A stretch of 39,523 nt of DNA from Candidatus Methanorudis spinitermitis (GTDB lineage Archaea; Methanobacteriota; Methanobacteria; Methanobacteriales; Methanobacteriaceae). The notes below the pieces were generated by a model that did no database searches, had not been told where the DNA came from, and saw only the letters and a list, made by a program, of their open reading frames with translations. Both the position numbers and the translations under genes were made by a program. Positions 1 to 9,080 of the stretch are shown piece after piece. The stretch lies in NCBI GenBank assembly GCA_031286225.1, contig JAITUQ010000004.1:1-39523 (forward strand), written 5' to 3'. Position 1 is the first letter of the stretch. The number at the start of each line of letters is the position of its first letter.

Positions 1-230
1 TTTTTACTTTTACTTAAGTCATAGCCGGCTACTTCTATATTTCCACTGTCGGCTACATCTAGTGCTCCTATCATGTTGAGTAGTGTTGATTTTCCTGAAC
101 CTGATGGACCGATTATTGAAACGAATTCTCCTTTTTTTATTTCGAGATCTATTCCATTTAAAGCTTTTATGCGCCCTTTTTCATAGCTTTTTTCAAGGTT
201 TTTTATCTCTACAATATTTTCATCATTCAT
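1..230 (-). CDS. ABC transporter ATP-binding protein (partial, N-terminus only)
   Basis: About 76 N-terminal residues are visible; the rest lies outside the window. The protein begins MNDENIVEIKNLEKSY and contains a complete Walker A motif, GPSGSGKS, preceded by GEFVSII, as in the LolD/MacB/FtsE class of export-type ATPases. The start codon at 230 is preceded by a strong SD (GGAGGTGA on the minus strand, around 234-246). The permease gene ends 22 bp upstream, so the two are almost certainly co-transcribed and form one transporter. The ATPase would act on the cytoplasmic face of the membrane. The substrate cannot be told. Such pairs may act as mechanotransmission or export complexes rather than classical importers. 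Confidence 0.9.
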   Translation of the reverse strand, partial: MNDENIVEIKNLEKSYEKGRIKALNGIDLEIKKGEFVSIIGPSGSGKSTLLNMIGALDVADSGNIEVAGYDLSKSK

Positions 231-252
231 AAAAATTCACCTCCTATCATAT

Positions 253-1386
253 CTATTCATATCTTAATGCTTCAGTTGGTGGAAGTCTACTAGCTCTCCA
301 TGCAGGATAAAACCCTCCAATCAATCCAACAATAATAGCTACTCCAAATGCTTGGGTAAATGGTTCTATTGTGAATACAGGGGTTATTTCACCTAATATT
401 CCTGCCGAAGCTAATAGCCGAATTCCTACAACTCCTATTATAGAACCTACAACTCCTGCGGTTATGGTAAGTACAATTGATTCTCCAAGAATCATTCCAA
501 GAATCCGTCTTCTTTTCCATCCTACAGCTTTTAAAACACCTATCTCTCTGGTTCGCTCATAAACAGACATTATCATGGTGTTAATAACACCTATTCCTCC
601 GATAACAATTGCTAATAATGATATTCCCCATGAAGCAGCATTTACCATATCTAATGATTCAGCTACCATCTCAATATCTGTTATAGATGTAACTGTTGTT
701 ATATCATCACCATACTTTTCATCTATTTTTTTTGTTATAGAATTCACATCTACTCCACTATCAACAAATACAGAAATGATACTAACTTTTCCAGTGTCAT
801 CAACTAATTTTTGCACATCTTTAATAGAAGTTAAAAGCCCATTATCTTGTCCGGGGTCTCCAGATTCAAAAACACCTACAATGGTGAATTTTTGATCTTT
901 TATAGTTATTTCATCCCCTACATTTTTATTTAAATCTTCTAAAGTTAATTTACCTGCTAATATTTCTTTTGAATCATCTTTAATCATTCTACCCTTTGTT
1001 AATGTCATTGTCATTGAACTAAGGTTAAAATCATTCTTAGGATCAATTCCTATTAGCATAGAATAAGGTTTATTTTCTAGAGGTACCATTCCAATATAGA
1101 CTCCTTCTACATTTTTCACTCCACTAATATTTTGGATTTTATCTAACCATTCTTCATCTAAAGTAGCAGTACCATAAGGAGTACCTACAGCATCAGATTC
1201 TTTGCTAAGTATTGAAAAATCAGCTCCTCCAGCATGTAAAGTATCATCTATAGTTTGAGTCAAACCTGCTGTTATGGCTCCAAGGGCGATGATTGTAGCT
1301 ATTCCTATCCCTATTCCAATAATAGCAAGTAAAGCTCTGCTTTTATTTCGAAAAGGATTTTTAAAAATTAATGATATAAATGACAT
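253..1386 (-). CDS. ABC transporter permease, MacB/FtsX type
   Basis: 377 aa. One N-terminal membrane segment (about residues 17-40) is followed by a roughly 200-residue extracytoplasmic domain of MacB_PCD type. Three C-terminal membrane segments (about 255-375) carry the FtsX-domain signature (MIMSVYERTREIGVLKAVG). This four-helix layout with a large external domain is the usual one for MacB-like permeases, and the length is typical. It lies directly upstream of its ATPase (22 bp gap). In this family the external domain often contacts a partner protein or the cell wall; the actual substrate is unknown. The family call is firm, the transported molecule is not. Confidence 0.9.
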   Translation of the reverse strand: MSFISLIFKNPFRNKSRALLAIIGIGIGIATIIALGAITAGLTQTIDDTLHAGGADFSILSKESDAVGTPYGTATLDEEWLDKIQNISGVKNVEGVYIGMVPLENKPYSMLIGIDPKNDFNLSSMTMTLTKGRMIKDDSKEILAGKLTLEDLNKNVGDEITIKDQKFTIVGVFESGDPGQDNGLLTSIKDVQKLVDDTGKVSIISVFVDSGVDVNSITKKIDEKYGDDITTVTSITDIEMVAESLDMVNAASWGISLLAIVIGGIGVINTMIMSVYERTREIGVLKAVGWKRRRILGMILGESIVLTITAGVVGSIIGVVGIRLLASAGILGEITPVFTIEPFTQAFGVAIIVGLIGGFYPAWRASRLPPTEALRYE

Positions 1387-1611
1387 AATATTATAGTAGA
1401 TTTATGGACTATAAATATATTCTTGTATTATTATCATATTAACTAAATTTTCACACATATTTATAAAAAAATTTTTAAAAATAATCTATTTTATTATTTT
1501 AAAATTCAATATAAGATATTTTAGAATTTTTAGAAAAATTTAATCTTTATGATTCCCCAATATAGCTATTTTTAATGCAACAGGACTAAAATTTCACTAA
1601 AAACATAATTT

Positions 1612-3048
1612 TTAATTTTTCTTTCCAATAATTTCTTTTATAATACCAATATCTGTACTATCTAATGTTTTTGTCAGAGCTATAGCTATTAAATATGTGA
1701 TAATACCTACAGGTATTGCAATGATAAATGATGGTAAATTAACAATATATAATATAATTGCTAAAATAAGACTGGAAATAATGATTTTGATCATGTCTTT
1801 TACTAGGGAAAAATCAGGTCTATATTTACTTTTAATAATAATATATGCCATTATTACACATATTAGCAATCCAGTTATTACAGTAGCTATACTTGCACCA
1901 ATGTAGTCAAAATAGCTAATTAAAACTAAATTTAGAATAAAATTAAATACACAAGCTATTGCATTTATTTTTGTTACTGCAACTTCTTTATTAGAAGAAT
2001 TTAAAAGTAAGGTTGATGCACCATTAATAAATATGAAAACAACATTCCAAATTAATACCTGTAAAACTGAAGAACCAAGTACAAATTGGCTTCCAAATAT
2101 TAACAAAACTACAGGTTCTGCATAATAACTAATACCAATAGCTATAGGTAGGATAATCATCAAAAGATATTTTATAGATTTTTTATAGCTAATTTTAAGC
2201 ATATTTGCAGAATTTTTATATAAGTTAGACATTAATGGAAATATAACGAAATTATAAACCATATAAAGAGTTGTAAATACGGTTATGATTTTATAAGCTG
2301 AACTATATATTCCAACTGATATACTTCCTTTCATAAAAGATAGCATTACTGTGTCTATCATGAAATATATTGTAGTAAATATATTTGTTAAGCCAAAGGG
2401 TATTGCTTGTTTAACAGATTTTTTCCAAAATGAAAAATCAAATTGTAATTTAATAGGAACTATTTCAGAATTAGATTTTATATATAGGTAGCTTATTGTG
2501 ATTAAACTCCCTATTAAGTAAACCATAGCTACAGAATAAATTCCAAGATTAGTAAATATTACAAATAATGTTCCAGCTAAAAGTAGAGAACTGTTGATTA
2601 TAATACCAATAGCTTGATATTTCATTTTTCCAAAAGCTTGGATAACTCCATTAAAAAGATATCCCATACTTAAAAAGATAGTATGTATTGCGAAAATTAA
2701 GGTTACTCCTATAGTAAGTGATTCATGTACCATAGCTATTAAAATAGCTATTGTAACAAAAAATGAAAAGATTGCAAGAAAAATTTTTAAAGAAATTCCA
2801 TTTCCAAAATATTTACTAGCTAATTCAGGATCTCTGGATAAATCTCTTGTTGTATAAGTACTAATTCCGAAATCCATGAAAATACTCATTAATCCTGTAA
2901 ATGACATTGCAAAAGTTAAAATTCCAAATTCAGAAACTCCAAGGTATCTAGCTATTAATATCACCCAAAAAAATCCAAAAATACTTGTAATTATTTGGGA
3001 AGTCATAACCCAACTAGTATTTTTGAAAATTTCCATTATTTTGCTCAT
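1612..3048 (-). CDS. Lipid-linked oligosaccharide/polysaccharide flippase (Wzx-like, MVF/MATE superfamily)
   Basis: 478 aa, strongly hydrophobic, with about 12-14 predicted membrane segments. The N-terminus (SWVMTSQIITSIFGFFWVIL followed by ARYLGVSEFG) is the classic opening of the polysaccharide biosynthesis/flippase family (PST). Such proteins move lipid-linked sugars across the membrane for surface polysaccharide or glycoprotein assembly. The gene lies downstream of a nucleotide-sugar epimerase on the same strand, separated by about 240 bp that holds a 49-bp tandem repeat. The start at 3048 has a weak SD (AAGTGAT); a second Met at residue 5 is an alternative. In a pseudomurein-walled methanogen the substrate could be a surface glycan or a pseudomurein precursor; this cannot be decided from sequence. 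Confidence 0.85.
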   Translation of the reverse strand: MSKIMEIFKNTSWVMTSQIITSIFGFFWVILIARYLGVSEFGILTFAMSFTGLMSIFMDFGISTYTTRDLSRDPELASKYFGNGISLKIFLAIFSFFVTIAILIAMVHESLTIGVTLIFAIHTIFLSMGYLFNGVIQAFGKMKYQAIGIIINSSLLLAGTLFVIFTNLGIYSVAMVYLIGSLITISYLYIKSNSEIVPIKLQFDFSFWKKSVKQAIPFGLTNIFTTIYFMIDTVMLSFMKGSISVGIYSSAYKIITVFTTLYMVYNFVIFPLMSNLYKNSANMLKISYKKSIKYLLMIILPIAIGISYYAEPVVLLIFGSQFVLGSSVLQVLIWNVVFIFINGASTLLLNSSNKEVAVTKINAIACVFNFILNLVLISYFDYIGASIATVITGLLICVIMAYIIIKSKYRPDFSLVKDMIKIIISSLILAIILYIVNLPSFIIAIPVGIITYLIAIALTKTLDSTDIGIIKEIIGKKN

Positions 3049-3100
3049 TTTATCACTTAATTCTAATTTAACAAAATTGATATTAGTTTAAATCCCAGTT

Positions 3101-3240
3101 ATATTGATAAAAATTAATTTATATATTGATAAAATTTTTTTTTATCTTTATATTGGTAAAAATTGATGTAGATATTGATAAAATTTTTTTTTATCTTTAT
3201 ATTGATAAAAATTAATTTAGATATGATAAATTTTTTCTAT
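3101..3240. repeat. 49-bp tandem repeat, about 2.8 copies
   Basis: Copies start at 3101, 3150 and 3199. Copies 1 and 2 match at about 45 of 49 positions; copy 3 matches for about 23 bases and then degenerates. Each full unit contains GATAAAA and TTTTATC around a T-run, so it can fold into a small hairpin on either strand. The array fills most of the spacer between the epimerase stop and the flippase start, where a terminator for the epimerase or a leader for the flippase would be expected. Confidence 0.85.
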
Positions 3241-3287
3241 TATAATATTTTTAAAAATTTTATTGAAATATTATAACATTTTTAAAG

Positions 3288-4220
3288 TTATTGATTATTT
3301 TTAAACCATTTGATAGTTTTTTTAAGATTTTTTTCAAATAAATCTTGGTTAATTTCACAATCAATATTTTTCAAGTTTTCAACATTAGCTAAGGAGTGTT
3401 TAATATCTCCAGGTCTTTCATCTAAGTATTTAGGATCTATATCAGAATTTAAAACTTTTTTTACAATTTTGAATAAATCATTTATGGTTAATGATCTTCC
3501 AGAAGCTACATTTAAAACTCCATTATAATCAGATTCACAAGCAGTTATATTTGCTTTTACAACATCTTTAACATATATAAAATCTCTGCTCTGCTCTCCA
3601 TCACCATATATCACAGGTTGTTCACTATTTATCAGTGAGTAAATAAAATTAGGAATAACTGCAGCATATTGAGAGTTTACATCTTGTTTTTCTCCAAATA
3701 CATTAAAATATCTAAGTGAAACAGTAGCTAAGTTATAACTTTCAGTAAATGATTGACAATAAAGCTCACAAGATGCTTTTGACGCAGCATAAGGGGAACT
3801 AGGACTTGGTCTTTCTTTTTCTTTTAAGGGCATATTTGGATTATCTCCATAAATAGCTGAAGAAGATGAAAATACAATTTTTTTAACATTATTATTCTTA
3901 GCAGCAATAAGTAACTTTAAAGTAGCATTAACATTGTTTTCATGATTAAATAAAGGATTTTCCACACTTTTAGGAACATTAGCTAATGCTGCTAAATGGA
4001 AAATGCAATCTATTCCTTTAAATAATTCATTTAAATTTAAATCATTCAGGTTTCCTATCACTAACTTTAAATTTTCATGATTAGGATTTTCAAGGTTTTC
4101 AAGTTTTCCTGTAGACTTATCATCTATTATTGTAATTTTGTTTTTATCAATTAGTTCATCAACAATATGTGAACCAATGAACCCTAAACCACCTGTAACA
4201 ATAATATTTTTTTTTTGCAT
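3288..4220 (-). CDS. NAD-dependent epimerase/dehydratase, UDP-glucose 4-epimerase-like (extended SDR)
   Basis: 310 aa, the normal length for a GalE/RfbB-type extended SDR. The nucleotide-binding GxxGxxG is at G10-G16 (TGGLGFIGSH) and the catalytic YxxxK is Y144-K148 (YAASK), with the upstream Ser run (FSSSSAIYGD) that supplies the catalytic serine. LRYFNVFGEKQD is the substrate-binding segment typical of UDP-hexose and UDP-HexNAc 4-epimerases. It should interconvert nucleotide sugars in the cytoplasm for surface glycan synthesis, consistent with the flippase gene that follows. Glucose/galactose versus GlcNAc/GalNAc specificity cannot be assigned. Upstream lies a long T-rich spacer. Confidence 0.88.
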   Translation of the reverse strand: MQKKNIIVTGGLGFIGSHIVDELIDKNKITIIDDKSTGKLENLENPNHENLKLVIGNLNDLNLNELFKGIDCIFHLAALANVPKSVENPLFNHENNVNATLKLLIAAKNNNVKKIVFSSSSAIYGDNPNMPLKEKERPSPSSPYAASKASCELYCQSFTESYNLATVSLRYFNVFGEKQDVNSQYAAVIPNFIYSLINSEQPVIYGDGEQSRDFIYVKDVVKANITACESDYNGVLNVASGRSLTINDLFKIVKKVLNSDIDPKYLDERPGDIKHSLANVENLKNIDCEINQDLFEKNLKKTIKWFKNNQ

Positions 4221-4752
4221 TGATAACTTCCTAGTATTATTTCTATTTGATTCTAATATTCTTTTTTAATAATTTTTATTATGATTTAATAATTTTTTAT
4301 AGTTTTTTTTTATAGTTTTTTTTATAGTTTTTTTATAATGAATTAGTAATTTTTTGATATTGAACAATCCTATTTTAATTTTAATCATATTAATCATGAT
4401 TATAATAATATAAAAATAAACATTTTTACTTTGTACTTTATAATAATTAAATATATTAATTATTAATAGATATAGGTATTAATAGATATAAGAATTTATA
4501 AAATTATAAAAAAATAAAAAGTTTTTTTAATTAAGTATTCTATGAATTTTTTTATTAAAAAAAATTTATTTTTAATTAATTATTCTTTCAATATTCGGAT
4601 GATTCAGCATATTCTTGTTGTTTAATATTAATCCTTTTTTAAATTTTAGTTTTTATAATATTAAGACTATACATGTAAAATATTTGAAATTCTTAAGAAA
4701 ATGTTAGATTCAAGTAACAAAATTTATATATATTGCAGTACTACATTTTATC
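4221..4752. other. Divergent intergenic spacer, very AT-rich
   Basis: 532 bp between the divergent epimerase (minus) and ehaA (plus). It holds a four-fold T-rich microsatellite of the form T7-ATAGT at about 4287-4337, two adjacent 16-bp units built on ATTAATAGATATA at 4461-4492, and the presumed ehaA promoter near its right end. No coding sequence or RNA gene is seen. Confidence 0.7.
4721..4732 (+). promoter_or_regulatory. Probable TATA box of the eha cluster
   Basis: An AATTTATATATA element is preceded by purine-rich ACAA (BRE-like). Its centre lies about 25 bp upstream of the ehaA ATG at 4753, the usual distance from an archaeal TATA box to the transcription start. No SD-like sequence precedes the ATG. 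The transcript may therefore start at or within a few bases of the start codon. This is inference from spacing only. Confidence 0.55.
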
Positions 4753-5076
4753 ATGATTGTTCATGTTGGTGAAACTTATCTATTATTGAGTTATTTGATA
4801 GCTATAACTACTTCAATAATAATAGCTATTGGACTTAAAATGCCCATTTTACCTGAAAAACCTAGAAGGTTTTCTTGGACAAATAGTGCAGTATTTCCAA
4901 CCCCAATTATAGCTCTTGGTCTTTTGGCAATTTGTTTTTCCATAAATTTTATTTGGATATATAATGGAATAGTATTAGCTATTATTACAGGTGTTGTTTC
5001 AGCATTATTTGTGAAATATTTATTTTATTATGTATTTCCTAACCCCCCTGAAACTATGGAGGAAGTAAATGAATGA
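4753..5076 (+). CDS. ehaA: Energy-converting hydrogenase A subunit A, membrane protein
   Basis: 107 aa with three likely membrane segments. It is the first gene of a run that ends in a [NiFe]-hydrogenase small subunit, large subunit and two polyferredoxins, the order known for the eha cluster of Methanobacteriales. Eha is a membrane hydrogenase that drives ferredoxin reduction by H2 at the expense of the ion gradient. EhaA is one of several small integral subunits with no assigned individual role. The start has no SD but a well-placed TATA box, suggesting a leaderless mRNA. The 3' end overlaps ehaB by 8 bp, implying translational coupling. The call rests mainly on gene order and hydrophobicity. 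Confidence 0.8.
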   Translation: MIVHVGETYLLLSYLIAITTSIIIAIGLKMPILPEKPRRFSWTNSAVFPTPIIALGLLAICFSINFIWIYNGIVLAIITGVVSALFVKYLFYYVFPNPPETMEEVNE

Positions 5077-5569
5077 AATTTTAGGAGTAGCTATTGCTGC
5101 TAGTATAGCATGGCTAAATTTTGTCATTATTGACACATTCATGGGCTTACCTGAAGTTCCTGGTGTTAAGGGTGCAGATATTATAAGTCACTCTATTAAA
5201 GAGAGAGGAGGAGACTTAGCTGGAGGATTTTTCCAAGGAAACATACTTTGCTCTCCTGATGCATCTGCAGGTACATTACTTGCTTCTATTGGTGTAATGC
5301 TTATAGGAATAGAAGGAGGAATAATATCTACTTTTTTTGTATTTATTGGTAATAGACTTTGCGCTGATCCAGGATATGCTGGAACATGTGGTGCATTAAC
5401 TACCACTTTAATTGTAGTTGCTTTTTCTTATATTGGATTTACACCAGAAATGTTTGTAGTTGGTATGGTAATAGCTATAACTACAATTCAAGGTATTCAT
5501 CATCCAACATCTTCTAAATTACTTGGAAATATAGCTAAAACAATGAATAAGTATACAAAATTAGATTAA
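5069..5569 (+). CDS. ehaB: Energy-converting hydrogenase A subunit B, membrane protein
   Basis: 166 aa with about four membrane segments and a glycine-rich, Cys-containing centre ([19 protein letters not shown]). The gene overlaps ehaA by 8 bp and has a good SD (GGAGGAAG, about 5058-5065) inside the end of ehaA. It is the second membrane subunit of the Eha complex by position and composition. It has no recognised cofactor motif. After it comes a 185-bp spacer containing a diverged 60-bp duplication. Confidence 0.8.
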   Translation: MNEILGVAIAASIAWLNFVIIDTFMGLPEVPGVKGADIISHSIKERGGDLAGGFFQGNILCSPDASAGTLLASIGVMLIGIEGGIISTFFVFIGNRLCADPGYAGTCGALTTTLIVVAFSYIGFTPEMFVVGMVIAITTIQGIHHPTSSKLLGNIAKTMNKYTKLD

Positions 5570-5572
5570 TAA

Positions 5573-5665
5573 TTGTTGTTGGTTTTAATAAGGATTTATT
5601 AAATAGATAAACATGTTAAATAAGAAGGATACTTGTTATTGGGATTAACAATGATTGATTAATAA
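5573..5665. repeat. Diverged 60-bp direct duplication after ehaB
   Basis: Segments beginning TTGTTGTTGG at 5573 and TTGTTATTGG at 5633 align for about 33 bases with roughly three quarters identity at an offset of 60 bp. It starts within a few bases of the ehaB stop codon. Confidence 0.5.
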
Positions 5666-5754
5666 TTAAGAATAAAAAAACAAAGATTTTTAACTAATTA
5701 CCTTTTATGAATAAAATATTAAGATTGAAGTTTTAATTATATTGGAATGGTAGA

Positions 5755-6003
5755 ATGATAGAGGAAATTATTATTATAATTGTTATAATAATGGTCATAA
5801 GAACTTTTTTAACTCGAAATAAAGCTGAAAAAATGTTATATATTAATGTTATTGATTTTGGTGTTTCAGCACTTATTGCTTTATCTGTTAATACTCCTTT
5901 TGGTCTTATAATAGCAGTCGTGTTCTTTGTTACATCTACCATAGGGTCTAATGCAATTGCTTATACACTAAATAGGTTAGATAATGAAATTGTCTTGGAT
6001 TAA
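5755..6003 (+). CDS. ehaC: Energy-converting hydrogenase A subunit C, membrane protein
   Basis: 82 aa with two or three membrane segments. The N-terminus is an unusual isoleucine run (MIEEIIIIIVIIMVI). I recall the family as one of the DUF2104-DUF2109 set (probably DUF2109), which are Eha membrane subunits. The gene is 19 bp upstream of ehaD. By analogy with MnhF/MrpF-like small antiporter subunits it may contribute to the ion-translocating module; that is inference. The start is preceded by GGAATGGT. Confidence 0.78.
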   Translation: MIEEIIIIIVIIMVIRTFLTRNKAEKMLYINVIDFGVSALIALSVNTPFGLIIAVVFFVTSTIGSNAIAYTLNRLDNEIVLD

Positions 6004-6022
6004 TGATTTATGGTGATATTTA

Positions 6023-6310
6023 ATGAACCTTTTAGATTTTATTAATGTTACAACACTTTCAATAATATTAATGTTTATAGGTGCTTTGGGTATAATATGG
6101 CTTATTAAACCTTTAGATAAACTTATAATGTTTGCTGTAATGGAAGCTGGGTTTATGTTAGCTGTTGTTTCTTTTAAATATTTAGATGTAGCATTAGTCA
6201 TTGCTTTATTTGGACCAATTACTACCATTGTTTTTCTATTATCTATTATAAAAATTAATGAGATTAGAAATAATAAAAAGATAAAACAGGAGGGAAACAG
6301 TATTGATTGA
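6023..6310 (+). CDS. ehaD: Energy-converting hydrogenase A subunit D, membrane protein
   Basis: 95 aa, three membrane segments and a short charged, lysine-rich tail. SD GGTGAT at about 6012 precedes the ATG. The stop overlaps the start of ehaE by 8 bp. By position it is EhaD (I recall DUF2108), with an MrpG/MnhG-like look, so a possible part of the ion-translocating membrane arm. No cofactor motifs are seen. Confidence 0.78.
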   Translation: MNLLDFINVTTLSIILMFIGALGIIWLIKPLDKLIMFAVMEAGFMLAVVSFKYLDVALVIALFGPITTIVFLLSIIKINEIRNNKKIKQEGNSID

Positions 6311-6563
6311 AGTTGAAATGTTGTTCTATACTGGATGTATATTAGCTATTTTAGGAAGCATAGCTACTGTAGCTGGACCTGGTGTTAAAGATCCTATAGT
6401 TAGAACTTTCAATACTGAAATAGCTGCAATAGGAGTTTCATTAATATTTCTTGCTTATAATCATACTTTAGCTCTAATGACTTTTGTAGCGGCCACTGCT
6501 GTTATTACTCTAGTATTACTTAGAGCAATCACCCGATTAGAAGAGATGGGGGCAGATGTATGA
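6303..6563 (+). CDS. ehaE: Energy-converting hydrogenase A subunit E, membrane protein
   Basis: 86 aa with two or three membrane segments. It probably starts at TTG 6303: a strong SD (AGGAGGG, 6288-6294) lies 8 bp upstream, and the next in-frame ATG (residue 6, position 6318) would be too far from it. The gene overlaps ehaD by 8 bp and ehaF by 4 bp (ATGA), indicating tight translational coupling. Eha membrane subunit by position (I recall DUF2107). Confidence 0.77.
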   Translation: MIEVEMLFYTGCILAILGSIATVAGPGVKDPIVRTFNTEIAAIGVSLIFLAYNHTLALMTFVAATAVITLVLLRAITRLEEMGADV

Positions 6564-7072
6564 AAAGAATTGGAGAACTTTGGAATAAATTAGCTAATCC
6601 AAGCATAGTTCCAAAATTATTTTCTGTAAGTCTTGGATTAATTCTTCTAGTTGGTTTTTTAATCCCAATGGATTTGAATATAGATCAAATATATCCAAGA
6701 CCAGCTCCTCAGCAACAAATAATAGAAGGTTTAGCCGTTGCTCCATATGATAGAGGTGGTGAAGTTTTGAAAGTTCCTGGAATTACAAGGGCTCAATATC
6801 CTGAAAATTCGAAATCATTAGGAATGGTCAATTCTTATATGTCTCCACAAGCTCTATTTGTTCAATCAATCTCCCCTTACTTTGGAACTTCCATATGGGC
6901 TTCTCCAGGTGGATTAATTGATGAAATTCTTTATTATACAAGAGGATTTGATACTATATTAGAATCATCTATATTGATGATGTCTTTTACAATAGCTTCT
7001 TGGCTAGCTGTTAATTTCACAATAAAAAGAAGGGAAGAAAAATCTTCTAATCATAATGAGGAGCATAAATAA
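6560..7072 (+). CDS. ehaF: Energy-converting hydrogenase A subunit F, membrane-anchored
   Basis: 170 aa. An N-terminal membrane helix (about 20-38) is followed by a roughly 75-residue polar, proline-containing region that probably lies outside the membrane ([20 protein letters not shown]). A C-terminal helix (about 133-152) and a charged tail complete it. It is EhaF by order (I recall DUF2106). A 4-bp overlap with ehaE and a GGGGG SD 8 bp upstream support the start. The last codons (SSNHNEEHK) are copied 48 bp downstream, across the SD of ehaG. Confidence 0.78.
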   Translation: MKRIGELWNKLANPSIVPKLFSVSLGLILLVGFLIPMDLNIDQIYPRPAPQQQIIEGLAVAPYDRGGEVLKVPGITRAQYPENSKSLGMVNSYMSPQALFVQSISPYFGTSIWASPGGLIDEILYYTRGFDTILESSILMMSFTIASWLAVNFTIKRREEKSSNHNEEHK

Positions 7073-7111
7073 GTGTTGGTCGTTGATTTGTATTCTAATC
7101 ATAATGAGGAG
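7045..7111. repeat. Direct repeat linking the end of ehaF and the ehaG ribosome-binding site (48-bp offset)
   Basis: A perfect 19-bp repeat (TTCTAATCATAATGAGGAG) occurs at 7045-7063, inside ehaF, and at 7093-7111. In the second copy its GAGGAG serves as the SD of ehaG. Confidence 0.95.
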
Positions 7112-7119
7112 TAGAAAAT

Positions 7120-7806
7120 ATGTTAGTCCCTGATTTTGTTCCAGCTATTACAGCTTCATTCTACATTCCAGCAATTTATGTAGGAATCATTGTAGCTTTT
7201 ATAGGTTTAATGGGAATAGCTATTGAAAAAAGGGATATCCAAATACTTATTTTAACAGATATTGTAGGTTTAGCAATGTTAATAGTAGTTGCAGCAACTG
7301 GAACAGATTTAGCTGAAGCTTTAATATTACCAGGTTTGGTTGTAGAATTAGCTGAAATATTGGCAATATCTGAAATATTAATTTCTCGTGAAATGAGAAA
7401 AATTGAAGCCAAAAATGGCAATGATATAACGACTTCTGTATTTCCTCTTCCTTTAACATTGGATATGGAAGTTTTGACCACTGCTCCAAATTTTATTGTA
7501 CTTATAATGCTAGGTTTTGGTGCATTTTTAACTGGCTTTACTGGTGGTGCTGTTGCAGGTGGAGGAATATTATTATATGTTATTTCAAGAAAATCAAGAG
7601 GATTGCCAATAGCTGTTATCGATGGAATTAGTGGAATTTCAGGAATGGCTTGGTGCTTATGGATTATTGGATTTTTATTGTTCTTTTTAACACCTGAATT
7701 ATGGCTTTTAAGTTTATTCATGGCTGCTTGTGGTTTAGTTTTAAAAGTAACTTCCAAAATTGGATTGATTGGAACTATGATGAGAGAAGAATACAAGAGG
7801 GAATAA
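7120..7806 (+). CDS. ehaG: Energy-converting hydrogenase A subunit G, membrane protein
   Basis: 228 aa with about six membrane segments. It has a cytoplasm-like charged loop ([18 protein letters not shown]) and a glycine-rich helix ([13 protein letters not shown]). It is EhaG by order (I recall DUF2105), with resemblance in character to NuoK/MrpC-like or HyfE-like antiporter subunits. SD GAGGAG is 9 bp upstream of the ATG. A long spacer with a 47-bp duplication separates it from ehaH. Confidence 0.8.
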   Translation: MLVPDFVPAITASFYIPAIYVGIIVAFIGLMGIAIEKRDIQILILTDIVGLAMLIVVAATGTDLAEALILPGLVVELAEILAISEILISREMRKIEAKNGNDITTSVFPLPLTLDMEVLTTAPNFIVLIMLGFGAFLTGFTGGAVAGGGILLYVISRKSRGLPIAVIDGISGISGMAWCLWIIGFLLFFLTPELWLLSLFMAACGLVLKVTSKIGLIGTMMREEYKRE

Positions 7807-7848
7807 TTGTTAAAATATTTTCAAAACTAATTATATAATAGTTTTTAT

Positions 7849-7926
7849 AAAAAGTTAAGATGAAATTTATTAAAATTATATTAAAATTATAATCAAAAAA
7901 GTTAAGATGGAATTTATTAGAATTAT
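7849..7926. repeat. 47-bp direct duplication in the ehaG-ehaH spacer
   Basis: Two 31-bp segments, 7849-7879 and 7896-7926, both containing AAAAAGTTAAGATG, match at 29 of 31 bases at an offset of 47 bp. They lie in a 213-bp spacer with no other feature. Confidence 0.9.
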
Positions 7927-8019
7927 AGATAAGATTAATAATCCAATTTATTATTACAATAAATTTCTTGATTAATATGTATCATATATTCACTATTAAA
8001 TTAAATAAAGAGGATTAAA

Positions 8020-8700
8020 ATGGATATTGCATCATTAGGTGGAGATTTACTTGGAACAATTCCTTTAGGAGATATAGTACTATATTTAACTCCTTTCCAC
8101 TTATTCATGTTTGTAGTTGTCTTAATATTCACAGGATTAATAGCTATTAGCCGAAGCGAAACTCAAGTTGAAGCTAGCTTCAAAACTTTAAAGGATAATA
8201 AAGTTTCAGTTGGATTAGAAGAGTTTAAGATTAGAAGATTTTTAGCTATTGTTTGCGGTTTAGCTACTGCTGGGGCAATGATAACTGGTGATTTGTTTAA
8301 TTTCACTTTATTTGTAACTTTAATTGGTATAATTAATGTAGGCATAGTTTCTGCAGTTAAACAAATCGATGTTCTTGATGCAGCTTATAATTATGGAATA
8401 ATAGCTATGATAGCGTCACTTCCATTATTTGGAGGGGCAAGTATTATATTAGCATCAACTGGAACTCTTAGTTTGTTTGAAATAGCTAAAATTGCTACTA
8501 CTGCTCCAATGATGACATTTGGAGCTATTTTACTTTTAATTGGTATAGCTGGTGAAACAGGTACTGCTCCATTTTTTGCTAGTAAAGCTGAAATGTTTAG
8601 AACTCCAGGTTCTCCCTTTATTTTAATCATTCATTTAAGTTCTTTAATGGTGATTATAAGGGCAATTGAAATCTTATTAATAATAGTTAAAGTAATATGA
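8020..8700 (+). CDS. ehaH: Energy-converting hydrogenase A subunit H, antiporter-like membrane subunit
   Basis: 226 aa with about six membrane segments. It resembles a shortened piece of the NuoL/M/N (Mrp antiporter) fold. A GEFxLF-like region ([20 protein letters not shown]) and a C-terminal half with [13 protein letters not shown] are typical of complex I antiporter subunits, where the lysine sits in the proton channel. The family's full subunit is around 480 aa, so EhaH is a reduced version, as known for Eha. SD GAGGATT precedes the ATG. It probably forms part of the ion channel. Confidence 0.85.
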   Translation: MDIASLGGDLLGTIPLGDIVLYLTPFHLFMFVVVLIFTGLIAISRSETQVEASFKTLKDNKVSVGLEEFKIRRFLAIVCGLATAGAMITGDLFNFTLFVTLIGIINVGIVSAVKQIDVLDAAYNYGIIAMIASLPLFGGASIILASTGTLSLFEIAKIATTAPMMTFGAILLLIGIAGETGTAPFFASKAEMFRTPGSPFILIIHLSSLMVIIRAIEILLIIVKVI

Positions 8701-8816
8701 CATTAAAATAAATTTTGAGTATATTGATATGGATAATTAATAAATTATTATATAAAATAATAATATCTGCTAACTGTAGAATTATTTCAAATTAAATTCA
8801 TGATAAAGGTGTGAAA

Positions 8817-9032
8817 ATGAATAGATTAATGTTAACTAGCTATTTAATAATGTTAATATCGTCAGTGTTTTTAATATACACTTTAATATTTAAACAACCT
8901 AATTGGATCGTATATGGAATAGCTGTTATATTCATACCATTATTTATACTTTCATTAGGCCTAATAACAATGGCAAAAACTAAAATAGAAGAAGAGGAGG
9001 AGCGAAAAGAAGAACCATTTATTGGATATTAA
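8817..9032 (+). CDS. ehaI: Energy-converting hydrogenase A subunit I, small membrane protein
   Basis: 71 aa from ATG 8817: two membrane helices and an acidic, highly charged C-terminus (KIEEEEERKEEPF). A GTG at 8811 would add two residues but lies inside the SD (AAAGGTG, 8805-8811), so the ATG is preferred. Assigned EhaI by position only. Followed by a 300-bp spacer filled by a 30-bp-period repeat. Confidence 0.72.
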   Translation: MNRLMLTSYLIMLISSVFLIYTLIFKQPNWIVYGIAVIFIPLFILSLGLITMAKTKIEEEEERKEEPFIGY

Positions 9033-9080
9033 TAGAAATTAATAAAATAATATTAAAATAAATTTTTATAAAAAATTGTT

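Noticed and set aside
7176..7796. 206-codon open frame antisense to ehaG
   Set aside because: Lies wholly within ehaG on the opposite strand; it reflects the codon composition of a hydrophobic gene and has no SD or family resemblance.
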